From a virus, in IMG/VR virus record IMGVR_UViG_3300005613_000061, positions 1-63,788 of that record: a stretch of DNA of 63,788 nucleotides; one strand, given 5' to 3'. A program made the translations under genes and the position numbers. Below, in pieces: positions 13,945 through 21,726 of this stretch. The first letter of the stretch is position 1. Every line of letters begins with the position of its first letter. The notes below the pieces were generated by a model that was not told the origin of the DNA, did not search any database, and saw only the letters and a list, made by a program, of their open reading frames with translations.

Positions 13945-14154
13945 ATGAAAAAAGACGTAGGCAAGCATAAACGTACTAAGAGAAGAATAAAACGCCCACG
14001 GACGCCAAACAATTTGAATTTTTGGTTATTTGTTTTAGAGAATGAAGAAGAAACAAAACAGTTTATGGAACGAGGGAGCGACAGAGCAAAGAGAGAATTG
14101 AAACAGGCACAGAGATACAAAGATTATTTAGAGAAGGAGAAAGAAAATGGCTGA
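13945..14154 (+). CDS. small basic protein
   Basis: 69 residues with a strongly basic start (KDVGKHKRTKRRIKRPRT) followed by NLNFWLFVLENEEET and a helix. May bind nucleic acid. It overlaps the next gene by 8 bases. Confidence 0.55.
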   Translation: MKKDVGKHKRTKRRIKRPRTPNNLNFWLFVLENEEETKQFMERGSDRAKRELKQAQRYKDYLEKEKENG

Positions 14155-14494
14155 GTATAGAATATACAAAGATAATATACTTGTTAAAACTGTAAAAAAT
14201 AAATCTGATGTTATGCGTTATGTAGGTCGTGAACGAGATGTTTCTCGTAACTATAACGCAAAGTATCAGTCTTTTTTAAATGGCGAGCTATGTCAAGATT
14301 ATAGAACTAAGGCCGAGATTGAAATGGCACAACGTATTAAACAAGCGAGTTTAGAAAACTGCCAAGCCTGTGGTATAGAGTCTCATAAATTTAGTTGGGC
14401 TTTGTTAGATTTAGAGAATCAAAATTATATTTTAAAAGTGTGTCCAGAATGTGGAACAGTAAAAGCCATAAAAAAAACAGGAGGAAGAAGATGA
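14147..14494 (+). CDS. zinc-ribbon protein
   Basis: 115 residues. CQACGIESHKF and CPECGTVKAI near the C-terminus form a zinc ribbon. The N-terminal part (MAEYRIYKDNILVKTVKNK) has strands. Role unknown. ATGA overlap with the next gene. Confidence 0.6.
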   Translation: MAEYRIYKDNILVKTVKNKSDVMRYVGRERDVSRNYNAKYQSFLNGELCQDYRTKAEIEMAQRIKQASLENCQACGIESHKFSWALLDLENQNYILKVCPECGTVKAIKKTGGRR

Positions 14495-14697
14495 GTAAAT
14501 ATACATTAATAGGTGTAAACGGTAATGCGTTTAGTGTTATGGGTTATGTTACAAAGGCTATGAGAAATGAGGGGCTTACTAAAGAGGAAATTGCAGAATA
14601 TCAGGACAAGGCTATGGGAGGCAATTACAGTAACTTATTAAAAGTAAGTCAAGAAGTGGTAAATAAATTAAATGAAGGAGAAGATACAGATGAGTAA
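14491..14697 (+). CDS. conserved small phage protein
   Basis: 68 residues, MSKYTLIGVNGNAFSVMGYV. The pattern LIG-DGNAF-VM-YV...A-R-G with an ATM-SNYD-LL-like later part (AMGGNYSNLLKV) is one I recall from many phages and plasmids; role unknown. Starts at 14491 in an ATGA overlap. Confidence 0.65.
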   Translation: MSKYTLIGVNGNAFSVMGYVTKAMRNEGLTKEEIAEYQDKAMGGNYSNLLKVSQEVVNKLNEGEDTDE

Positions 14698-15760
14698 ATT
14701 AATAGTTGAAGTATGTAAAGTAAAGTCTATAAGAAAACACCCTAATGCAGACAAGCTGTCCGTAGTAGTAATAAAAGACTGGGCGTGCATTGTAGGACTA
14801 GACCAATATAAGCCGGGAGATTTAGTCGTATTTGTTCCACCTGATAGCGTAGTGCCGTCAGAGACAGCAGAGAAATATAATCTGGAATATTTACGTAAAA
14901 ACGGTCGAGTACGTACGGTTAAACTACGAGGATTTATAAGTCAAGGACTAGTGCTGAGTATTCCAGAAGGTCAGAAATGGAAAGAAGGACAAGACGTAGC
15001 CAAATATTTTGGTATTACTAAATACGACCCGCCTACGCCAGAATATCAAAGATTAAATAACGGTAATAGACCAACTAAGAAAAAGAAAAATCCTCTATTT
15101 GATAAGTATACAAATATAGAGAATATTAAAAATTATACTACTGTCTTTAAAAGTGGAGAACAAGTCGTTATAACCGAGAAGATTCACGGAACAAATTTTA
15201 GAGCAGGGAAATTAGCCAGATATAAGAATAATTTATGGGGCAAAATAAAATCCTATTTCTTCGGAGCATATGAGTTTGTATATGGAAGTCATAGTATTCA
15301 GATAGTGGGATTTAAGGGTAGAAAGTGTTTTTATGGCGAAGACGTATATGGAAGAATGGCAAAGAAATACAATCTTGCCGACAAAATACCAGAAGATTAT
15401 ATTATATATGGTGAGATATATGGCAAGAAGATTCAAGATTTAGAGTATGGGCGTGATGACATTGACGTAGCATTTTTTGATGTGAAATATAAGGGGAAAT
15501 ATTTAGACTACGATGAGTTTAAGAAGTTCTGCGAAAAATACAAATTACCCACTGTACCAGAATTATATAAGGGCGGATTTTCTCAAATGGCATTATATGC
15601 CTACACTATCGGCAATTCAGTGTTATACAAAGAACAGATAAGAGAGGGTTGTATAACAAAACCGTTAAAAGAAGAGTACGACCATACAATAGGAAGAAAG
15701 ATATTAAAAAGTATTAATAAAGAATACTTGTTAAGGAAAGACAGAACGGACTATAAATAA
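14690..15760 (+). CDS. RNA ligase, DRB0094/Rnl2-like
   Basis: 356 residues. The N-terminal part (1-100, KVKSIRKHPNADKLSVV) resembles the OB-fold added in DRB0094-type RNA ligases. TEKIHGTN (162-169) carries the nucleotidyl lysine K164. IYGEIYGKKIQ fits motif III, DVAFFDVK motif IIIa, REGCITKP motif IV and GRKILKSI motif V. The enzyme joins RNA ends via ligase-AMP. With a phage tRNA in the same genome, repair of tRNA cut by host anticodon nucleases is a natural idea but unproven. No polynucleotide kinase is seen in the window. Confidence 0.88.
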   Translation: MSKLIVEVCKVKSIRKHPNADKLSVVVIKDWACIVGLDQYKPGDLVVFVPPDSVVPSETAEKYNLEYLRKNGRVRTVKLRGFISQGLVLSIPEGQKWKEGQDVAKYFGITKYDPPTPEYQRLNNGNRPTKKKKNPLFDKYTNIENIKNYTTVFKSGEQVVITEKIHGTNFRAGKLARYKNNLWGKIKSYFFGAYEFVYGSHSIQIVGFKGRKCFYGEDVYGRMAKKYNLADKIPEDYIIYGEIYGKKIQDLEYGRDDIDVAFFDVKYKGKYLDYDEFKKFCEKYKLPTVPELYKGGFSQMALYAYTIGNSVLYKEQIREGCITKPLKEEYDHTIGRKILKSINKEYLLRKDRTDYK

Positions 15761-15786
15761 CAGCATATAAGTTGTATTTATGGAAA

Positions 15787-15795
15787 GGGTATAAT
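15787..15795 (+). promoter_or_regulatory. GGGTATAAT promoter box
   Basis: GGGTATAAT in the gap behind the RNA ligase gene; the start codon used downstream is at 15839, with GGAGG at 15824-15828. Confidence 0.7.
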
Positions 15796-15838
15796 GTGTA
15801 AGACAATTACTAACCTAATTAATGGAGGTATGAGCGTA

Positions 15839-16075
15839 ATGACCATTGACCGTTATTATGTGAGCGGAACAAAGAGTATTATGGGAGTTGAGCGAACAGA
15901 TGGTTTTCTAGTTGCAGGATTGAACGGAGCGGAAAACAAGTGTGACGAATTAAGATTGAACGGATATAAAAGCGTAGGACATTTTAAAGTTACACCAGAG
16001 CAAGCGCAGGTTTTTGTAGAACTTAAAAAGAAAGAAAGATACGAAAATAGATTAGACAAAAGAGAGGAAGAATAA
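15839..16075 (+). CDS. YYVSGTK-family small protein
   Basis: 78 residues, MTIDRYYVSGTKSIM. The in-frame ATG at 15794 overlaps the TATAAT box, so I chose 15839, 10 bases after GGAGG. Intact paralogue of the frameshifted gene at 13505. Strand pattern YYVSGTK, GFLVAGL and a helix with a KCDEL-LNGYKSVG turn. Function unknown. Confidence 0.65.
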   Translation: MTIDRYYVSGTKSIMGVERTDGFLVAGLNGAENKCDELRLNGYKSVGHFKVTPEQAQVFVELKKKERYENRLDKREEE

Positions 16076-16076
16076 A

Positions 16077-16238
16077 ATGAGAAAAGAATTATATAACGAA
16101 ATAACCAAACATCTTTATGTAGCGACTTTGGCAAACTTTGATAGAGCAGTAAAAAAGATACGTTATCAATTAAGAGAAGTAGGCTACGATGAAGAGACCA
16201 TAAAAAAGTACATAGATTCACGTATTTTAAGGGTATAA
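16077..16238 (+). CDS. small helical protein
   Basis: 53 residues, MRKELYNEITKHLY, all helical and basic. Its TAA (16236-16238) lies within the next promoter box. The ribosome site GAGGAAG precedes it. Not recognised. Confidence 0.55.
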   Translation: MRKELYNEITKHLYVATLANFDRAVKKIRYQLREVGYDEETIKKYIDSRILRV

Positions 16239-16239
16239 T
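16231..16239 (+). promoter_or_regulatory. GGGTATAAT promoter box
   Basis: GGGTATAAT overlapping the stop codon of the gene before, 21 bases ahead of the ATG at 16261 with AAGGAGG in between. Confidence 0.7.
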
Positions 16240-16260
16240 ATAGTAGATAAGGAGGTTACT

Positions 16261-16437
16261 ATGTTAAGTAAAGATGAGCGAAGAAAGAGACGTATGACTA
16301 TGGAGAGACAGCCTAAGAGTCTCTATGATACGTATGTGAGCGGGTTAAAGAAACAAGCCAAAGTGATAGTAGAAGAGAGAAAAAGCACCGTATTAGAAGA
16401 TATGGAAATACTGGGAAATCTAATTAACGAATTGTAG
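16261..16437 (+). CDS. small basic helical protein
   Basis: 58 residues, MLSKDERRKRRMTME, behind AAGGAGG and a GGGTATAAT box. It ends 11 bases before the radical SAM gene. Size and position would fit a peptide substrate of that enzyme, but there is no Cys and no leader/core pattern, so I do not claim this. Confidence 0.55.
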   Translation: MLSKDERRKRRMTMERQPKSLYDTYVSGLKKQAKVIVEERKSTVLEDMEILGNLINEL

Positions 16438-16448
16438 AGGGAGAAGTT

Positions 16449-17261
16449 ATGAAGAGATATAAGACATTACGTATCATTACTAATTTTGCATGTGACCAGA
16501 GATGTAAATTTTGTTATCAGCAGAGATGGGATAAGAATTTTATAGAGATAGAGAATATTGAAAAGCAATTAAAGAAATATAATATAGACATTCACGATAT
16601 TAGACATATTGTAGACGATGTTACATTTATGGGCGGAGAACCGACACTTCTTGGAGACAGACTTACAGGACTTATTTATGTTTTCAGAAATATTTTAGGT
16701 ATTGGTCGTGTTAACTTGAATACAAACGGCAATAAACTTTTACGAGGAGCAACAACTCCCAGCTTATTGCATAATTTAACCTCATTGACATTTGACGTTG
16801 CATTAGGTCAAAGTAAAAGTTACGAAGAAGATTTAGCTAACATGTATAAGAAGATAGGAAAGGTCTACGATTTAATGTCTCGTGACAAGACACTAATCGT
16901 GAAATTTAATCATGTATACGGCGACGTGAATAAACAGCACTTCGCAGAGTATTTTAATAAATTTATGGACGCATTGAGATGCCTACCACAAGAGAGAACA
17001 AGAATTAGTGTATGTGAAGACGTTAACAGTGAGAACATATACTATAATGTAGCCATGTTTAGTGCAATGTTTAATTTAATGAACAGAGGTCAAAAGGATA
17101 ATTACTATGACTTACGATGGGGAAAATATAAGATAGCTTATTTTTCTCAAGAGTTATATAACGACACAGATTTAATAGTTTGGAGAGACGGTATAACAGA
17201 TAAGTTTAGCGAGTATTTAAAGGTAGTGACGAAGAAAGACAAGGTATGCGATATATTATAG
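16449..17261 (+). CDS. radical SAM domain protein
   Basis: 270 residues. C15, C19 and C22 in CDQRCKFCY form the CxxxCxxC site for a 4Fe-4S cluster, and GGEPT (62-66) is the SAM-binding GGE motif. LNTNGN fits the next strand. These enzymes use SAM to generate a 5'-deoxyadenosyl radical. There is no SPASM-like Cys-rich tail except one Cys near the end, so it is a minimal enzyme. It is not an obvious QueE or anaerobic ribonucleotide reductase activase. Substrate unknown. It overlaps the next gene by 16 bases. Confidence 0.85.
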   Translation: MKRYKTLRIITNFACDQRCKFCYQQRWDKNFIEIENIEKQLKKYNIDIHDIRHIVDDVTFMGGEPTLLGDRLTGLIYVFRNILGIGRVNLNTNGNKLLRGATTPSLLHNLTSLTFDVALGQSKSYEEDLANMYKKIGKVYDLMSRDKTLIVKFNHVYGDVNKQHFAEYFNKFMDALRCLPQERTRISVCEDVNSENIYYNVAMFSAMFNLMNRGQKDNYYDLRWGKYKIAYFSQELYNDTDLIVWRDGITDKFSEYLKVVTKKDKVCDIL

Positions 17262-17494
17262 AAGAGATACAAAAGAGATATTGCGAATTTATGGCACAAT
17301 ACGGTCAATTTCCCGACACCATATTAGTAGGGACAGTAGAATATGAATTACTACATAGCATATTCTGTGAGCGTACTAAAACCAAAAAAGATATTACAGA
17401 ATTAAAAAATTTGGCAGGTACCAGAAAAATTTTAAATATGTACATAAAGCAAGTTAACGATTTAACTTATTTAAGAGTAGTGAAAGGAGTATAA
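17246..17494 (+). CDS. hypothetical protein
   Basis: 82 residues. FMAQYGQFPDTILVGTVEYELL resembles a segment seen in capsid-like or small phage proteins (YG-P-I-vG-EY-L). Too short for a capsid protein. Co-translated with the radical SAM gene. Confidence 0.55.
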   Translation: MRYIIEEIQKRYCEFMAQYGQFPDTILVGTVEYELLHSIFCERTKTKKDITELKNLAGTRKILNMYIKQVNDLTYLRVVKGV

Positions 17495-17496
17495 GA

Positions 17497-18564
17497 ATGA
17501 AAAAGTTACCATACGTTTTGATTAGTTTAGTACTTTGTATGATAATGAGTATAAGTTGTATAAAATCGGCGGAGGCGTTTTGGTTTTTTCCGACACAGTA
17601 CGATAAGAGTCAAGATACGAAAATAACTAAAAACGAAACGGATATAGCACAAATAGAAAGCAGAGTTGCCGAAAATCGTCTTGGAACGGGGAGCGAAAAT
17701 ACAACCGCACCATACGGGTATAATGATTATATTCCAGAAAACGGGTTTAAGAATTATATTCATAATGAAGGTTATTCCAAGATATACGACTATAAGCCGA
17801 ATAATGTAAATACTACGGCAGTGGGTTATTACGGGAAAGCGGGCAATCCCGATAGTTACGATGTAGATTATGTATTAACAGAGGAATATAATAAATACAG
17901 TAGTCAAATGCAAGATGTACGTATAGACATAAATAAGAATAATATAGATATAAATAAAGTTAACATACGTACTAATAAAAAAGCCATAGCAAAAGAAGTA
18001 ATACAACGTGTTAAGGCGGATAAAAAGTTGAATAAAAGAGTAACTACAGTTGACAAAAGTAGTAGACGACGAGATAAAATACTTAACAAAAAAATTATTA
18101 AAAACGTTGGAAATATATTAATAAATAAAAATAACATTACGGATAATTCAAATCGTATTAATTCCAATTTATATACATTACAAAATCACGAAGGACGTAT
18201 CAGTACAAACGAGGGGAATATATCGAATAATACGAGTCGCATAGCCGGATTAGAAAACAAAGTTGATGAGTTAGAAGAAACCGCAGTAGGGATACACGCA
18301 GAAGTTGATTTATATGATAGTCGTTATTTTAAAATAGGAGCATATGCTACCTCTGATATACGACACGGACGATTAGATAGCGTTATGGGAAAGATTACAT
18401 TAAAGCCATTTAAAAGTTATGAGTTAAAGAGATTAGAAAGATTAGAGAAACAATTAGCTATGTACATTGATATGGATGAATGTAACTCATTAGAATATAA
18501 AGAGTTAGAGTTAATAGAAACAAGAAATCCTGATGGAACGATAACTATTAGTACAAAAAAATAA
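17497..18564 (+). CDS. exported coiled-coil surface-like protein
   Basis: 355 residues. Signal peptide MKKLPYVLISLVLCM with AEA/F cleavage near residue 27. From about 140 there are repeated Asn-rich heptads (INKNNIDINKVNI, NKNNITDNSNRIN, NEGNISNNTSRI) as in trimeric autotransporter stalks. The C-terminal part HAEVDLYDSRYFKIGAYATS and LDSVMGKITLKPFKSYELKR is strand-rich. A trimeric stalk anchored at or released from the host surface is my inference; no proven membrane anchor is visible. Confidence 0.65.
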   Translation: MKKLPYVLISLVLCMIMSISCIKSAEAFWFFPTQYDKSQDTKITKNETDIAQIESRVAENRLGTGSENTTAPYGYNDYIPENGFKNYIHNEGYSKIYDYKPNNVNTTAVGYYGKAGNPDSYDVDYVLTEEYNKYSSQMQDVRIDINKNNIDINKVNIRTNKKAIAKEVIQRVKADKKLNKRVTTVDKSSRRRDKILNKKIIKNVGNILINKNNITDNSNRINSNLYTLQNHEGRISTNEGNISNNTSRIAGLENKVDELEETAVGIHAEVDLYDSRYFKIGAYATSDIRHGRLDSVMGKITLKPFKSYELKRLERLEKQLAMYIDMDECNSLEYKELELIETRNPDGTITISTKK

Positions 18565-18580
18565 AGTAGTGTAAGAAACA

Positions 18581-18589
18581 GGGTATAAT
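18581..18589 (+). promoter_or_regulatory. GGGTATAAT promoter box
   Basis: GGGTATAAT in a 41-base gap ahead of the genes leading into terminase; TAAGGAG and the ATG at 18606 follow. Confidence 0.7.
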
Positions 18590-18605
18590 AGTATAAGGAG
18601 ATAAT

Positions 18606-18827
18606 ATGTCTATAAATGAAGATGTTACATATTATGGATTTAAGCCGCAAAAAGATATATCGACGGTATTAGTTGCAGAAATGGTAGCTCAGCTTATACG
18701 TACAGCGCAAATTATTTTTCCTGAAAGTATGGTTAGCAAATTGCCAGAGGAAGACCAAAAACATTTTATTAAATTAAAAGTACAGAAACGTAGAATTATA
18801 ACACCAAACAAGGACATAGTAAAATGA
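18606..18827 (+). CDS. hypothetical protein
   Basis: 73 residues, MSINEDVTYYGFKPQ, first gene of the packaging/head unit. Helical centre (VLVAEMVAQLIRTAQIIF). Overlaps the next gene by 4 bases. Not recognised. Confidence 0.6.
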   Translation: MSINEDVTYYGFKPQKDISTVLVAEMVAQLIRTAQIIFPESMVSKLPEEDQKHFIKLKVQKRRIITPNKDIVK

Positions 18828-18985
18828 AATGTAAAGTATGTTTAGCACTAGGAGTAAAAAAGATTAAAGAAGCGATAATATTTAATCATGTAGGAATTGG
18901 ATTCTGCAGCGAGGAACATAGAGCATTAGACTATGCCGGTATAAAGAAACCAAAACGATATAGTAGAGGTCGTAGAGGACGATAA
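18824..18985 (+). CDS. small Cys/His protein with basic tail
   Basis: 53 residues, MKCKVCLALGVKKIK, with CKVC, a later FCSEEH and an Arg/Gly-rich end (RYSRGRRGR). Likely zinc finger of the type found beside terminase genes. Coupled by ATGA. Confidence 0.55.
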   Translation: MKCKVCLALGVKKIKEAIIFNHVGIGFCSEEHRALDYAGIKKPKRYSRGRRGR

Positions 18986-18986
18986 A

Positions 18987-19159
18987 ATGGTAAAAGTGAT
19001 TTTTGTGGACAATACTGATACTTTATATGAAGAAAAGAGAGTAGGATTTTTTAATCCGGAAATTTTTTAAATGAACCTGTTAATCTTAGTAGAGTAAAGA
19101 AAAAGTTTGATATGATAATAAATATTAAGGAAGTAAGGGAGATACTATTTGATGAATAA
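18987..19159 (+). pseudogene. small gene interrupted by a frameshift at T6
   Basis: From ATG 18987 it reads MVKVIFVDNTDTLYEEKRVG then FFNPEIF and TAA at 19068. One base back, after the T6 run at 19063-19068, it continues LNEPVNLSRVKKKFDMII to a TAA at 19157-19159, for about 57 residues in all. Both parts look coding and fill the gap exactly up to the next gene. Mutation, sequencing error or -1 slippage on the T run are all possible. Confidence 0.5.
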
Positions 19160-19661
19160 TAATGACAATTCAAAACCGGCATTTATAATGTCACTGAATG
19201 ACTATATACGTATTATAGAACTTGCTGAAAAACACGGTAAAAAGCCCGGTGACAGTATGGAAGAGGAGTTTTTTCAAGTACTTCAAGAGAAGGGGAACAA
19301 TATTAAATTACTGGGTGATGCTACGGACCCAGAAATACTTAAGGCGAACTTAAGAGAACATGGTATAGGGGTAGGAAAAGATAAGCTAGATGTACTGGAC
19401 TTACGAAAGAAGAAATATAAAAAGACAGACAATGTTTTAACTCCAGACGAGTACAGATTAATATTAGAGAAAATTACAGAACAGATATATAAAGGATTGC
19501 CCATAAAGTCTATAGATACTAGAATGGATTTAATAAAAGGAGTTGTCACAAAAATTACTCTGAATTTCACAGGACAAGCTCAGATGATATTTGACGGAGA
19601 CGCCATAGCCAAGACAAATAACAAATTTTATAATGTCATTATTGATTATTTAAACAAGTAA
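19152..19661 (+). CDS. hypothetical protein, possible small terminase by position
   Basis: 169 residues, MNNNDNSKPAFIM. It lies directly ahead of the large terminase. There are helical segments (SLNDYIRIIELAEKHGKK, DEYRLILEKITEQIY), but I see no clear helix-turn-helix. Naming it small terminase would rest on position only. GGGAG lies 10 bases before the ATG. Confidence 0.5.
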   Translation: MNNNDNSKPAFIMSLNDYIRIIELAEKHGKKPGDSMEEEFFQVLQEKGNNIKLLGDATDPEILKANLREHGIGVGKDKLDVLDLRKKKYKKTDNVLTPDEYRLILEKITEQIYKGLPIKSIDTRMDLIKGVVTKITLNFTGQAQMIFDGDAIAKTNNKFYNVIIDYLNK

Positions 19662-19711
19662 AACAAAAGGAGATATGTAGATTCTTTAACGTAAAGGACA
19701 ATAAATCACAT

Positions 19712-21424
19712 ATGTATTTTCTAGGTAAATCAGCAAAAGGCAAATTAACCAACTGGTCTAAACGTAACAGTATGTTCGAGCAACTTCCTGTAGTACCGGA
19801 AGTCTTTTTTAAGGATTGGCTAAAACCGACATTGAGTGAAGAACAGTTAAAAGCCGTCCGAAGTGTTTTCCAAAACGATGATAGAGGATTACAGTGGAGT
19901 AATAAGTATCAAGAATATTTACTACTTTGGGGAGAAGGCGGCGGAAAAGATTTTATATGCGCTCGAATACTGACATACTGCGCATACTGGTTAATGTGCT
20001 TAAAAAATCCACAAGCATATTTTAATTTAGCCGACACAGAGCCCATAGACTTAGTTAATGTATCTTTAAGCGGGCGTCATGCAAAAAATGTATTTTTTTA
20101 TAAATTTAAAAATGCTCTACGAGGAGTAAAAAATCCAGAAACAGGAAAAAACTGGTTCAAGGAACAGGGAATGGATTTACGAGATGGAAAAGATGTGCAA
20201 ACCATTAGTGTAGAGTTCCCAAAAAGAATAAGAGCGCACAGTTTAAACAGTCAGACCTACGGAGGAGAAGGATTAAACGTATTACTTGCCATATTTGATG
20301 AAGTGGCAGAATTTAGAGTAGAAGATGCAAAAAAATTATACGAGGCTTTAACAAATACAGCTACATCCAGATATGGAGATGACATCTTTAAGATATTTTT
20401 AATATCGTATATGAGACATGAAAACGATTATATGATGCATAGATGGGAGAAAACCAAGAATAATTCAAATGTGTATCGAAGTTGTAAAGCTACATGGGAG
20501 GTAAATCCACGAAAGACCAAAGAGGAATTTAAAAAAGTATATGAGATTAATCCAGAAGATAGCGCAAGACGATACGAGAATAAGGATTTAAAACACAATC
20601 TAAATAAGTTTTTTAAATTTCCCAAACGTATTGATGAACGAGTTAATAAAAAAAGAAGTAGCCCATTTTTGGACAATGTATTATATACAGAGGATTTGAA
20701 TACGTTAAGTTTAGCCGACTGGTTTAAACCTAGAACTACAGAAGAATTATGGAAATTACACAGTAATAGAAAAAAAGGTTTAACAGATGCCGAACAAGCT
20801 AGAAAAACTATATTAGAACATCAACACAGTGGAGCGGTGTATAATGTGCATATTGACTTAGCAAAAGCCAACGTGGAGAACAAAAACGACTGCGCCGGAA
20901 TCGCAATGGCGCATAAGTTTTTATGTAATCCGTACGCAGAAGAAGACGAAGAATTACTGTATGGAGCCTATATAGATTTTATGATACAATTACGAAGTAA
21001 GACCGAACTTAATTTTGAAAATATAAGAAAATTTATTTATAAATTGGTTGCACTAGGTTTTCAGATAGACAAAGTTACGCTAGATGGTTGGAACTCTGTA
21101 GATTTTTGTCAATTATTAAAGCAAAAAGGCATAGGTACAGAGATATTGTCTGTAGATAGAAAACGAGACCCGTACGTTACGTTAAAAAGTTTGTTATATA
21201 CTGGACGACTAGATTATTACACATATAAAATATTTTTACGAGAGTTACACGATTTAGAGGACATTAACGATAAAATAGACCACCCTAAAGTAAGTCGAGC
21301 CAGAGCGATAGACGAAGGAACGGATAGAGGCTCAAAAGACGTTGCAGATGCGGTGGCAGGCGCAGCATTCGGCGCTATAAGCAATTCTAAAAATTCAGAC
21401 TCTATTTGGCTTCCGGGCTTTTAG
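19712..21424 (+). CDS. terL: terminase large subunit
   Basis: 570 residues. It packages DNA into the prohead by ATP hydrolysis and cuts the concatemer. LLWGEGGGKDF near 70-80 is the Walker A loop, LLAIFDEVAEF near 190-199 Walker B. The RNase H-like nuclease follows with HIDLAKAN (Asp near 382), LDGWNSVDF and KDVADAVAG (Asp for the metal). The ATG at 19712 has only AAAGG 14 bases upstream; the frame stays open upstream to a good AAGGAG at 19667-19672 but without a standard start codon, so the start is uncertain. Confidence 0.93.
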   Translation: MYFLGKSAKGKLTNWSKRNSMFEQLPVVPEVFFKDWLKPTLSEEQLKAVRSVFQNDDRGLQWSNKYQEYLLLWGEGGGKDFICARILTYCAYWLMCLKNPQAYFNLADTEPIDLVNVSLSGRHAKNVFFYKFKNALRGVKNPETGKNWFKEQGMDLRDGKDVQTISVEFPKRIRAHSLNSQTYGGEGLNVLLAIFDEVAEFRVEDAKKLYEALTNTATSRYGDDIFKIFLISYMRHENDYMMHRWEKTKNNSNVYRSCKATWEVNPRKTKEEFKKVYEINPEDSARRYENKDLKHNLNKFFKFPKRIDERVNKKRSSPFLDNVLYTEDLNTLSLADWFKPRTTEELWKLHSNRKKGLTDAEQARKTILEHQHSGAVYNVHIDLAKANVENKNDCAGIAMAHKFLCNPYAEEDEELLYGAYIDFMIQLRSKTELNFENIRKFIYKLVALGFQIDKVTLDGWNSVDFCQLLKQKGIGTEILSVDRKRDPYVTLKSLLYTGRLDYYTYKIFLRELHDLEDINDKIDHPKVSRARAIDEGTDRGSKDVADAVAGAAFGAISNSKNSDSIWLPGF

Positions 21425-21446
21425 ACGACGATAGAAAGAGGAAATT

Positions 21447-21725
21447 ATGGGCATGACCAAGAAAGAGCGACAAGGATTAAAACGATTGGTACATATTACT
21501 AATATAGTAAAATACACTCTCGGTTTACCTCTCTTAATAATAGTAACGTGTGTATTTATATACAAAATAATTAAAGAAACACTTAAGTTATTTATTGATA
21601 TAACGTTACGACCAGAAAATATAAAATCTGACATACAACGAGTCTCCGAACTTAAAGAAGGTCTTAATATTTTATGGGCCACAAACAAATTAAACGAAGA
21701 ACGTAACGAAATAAAGGATAACTAG
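21447..21725 (+). CDS. small membrane protein
   Basis: 92 residues with one hydrophobic segment (about 24-44, TLGLPLLIIVTCVFIYKII) and a helical charged remainder. It sits between terminase and portal behind AGAGGAAA. It could be a holin-like or accessory protein; nothing decisive. Confidence 0.55.
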   Translation: MGMTKKERQGLKRLVHITNIVKYTLGLPLLIIVTCVFIYKIIKETLKLFIDITLRPENIKSDIQRVSELKEGLNILWATNKLNEERNEIKDN

Positions 21726-21726
21726 C

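Noticed and set aside
17716-17724. GGGTATAAT inside the coiled-coil gene
   Set aside because: It is GGG TAT AAT, the in-frame codons of PYGYNDY, far from the next start, so a chance or coding origin is enough.
19675-19680. Stop codon reassignment (ATG TAG behind a strong ribosome site ahead of terminase)
   Set aside because: TAG, TAA and TGA are all used as normal stops throughout and long genes have none in frame; the site is better explained by an uncertain start.
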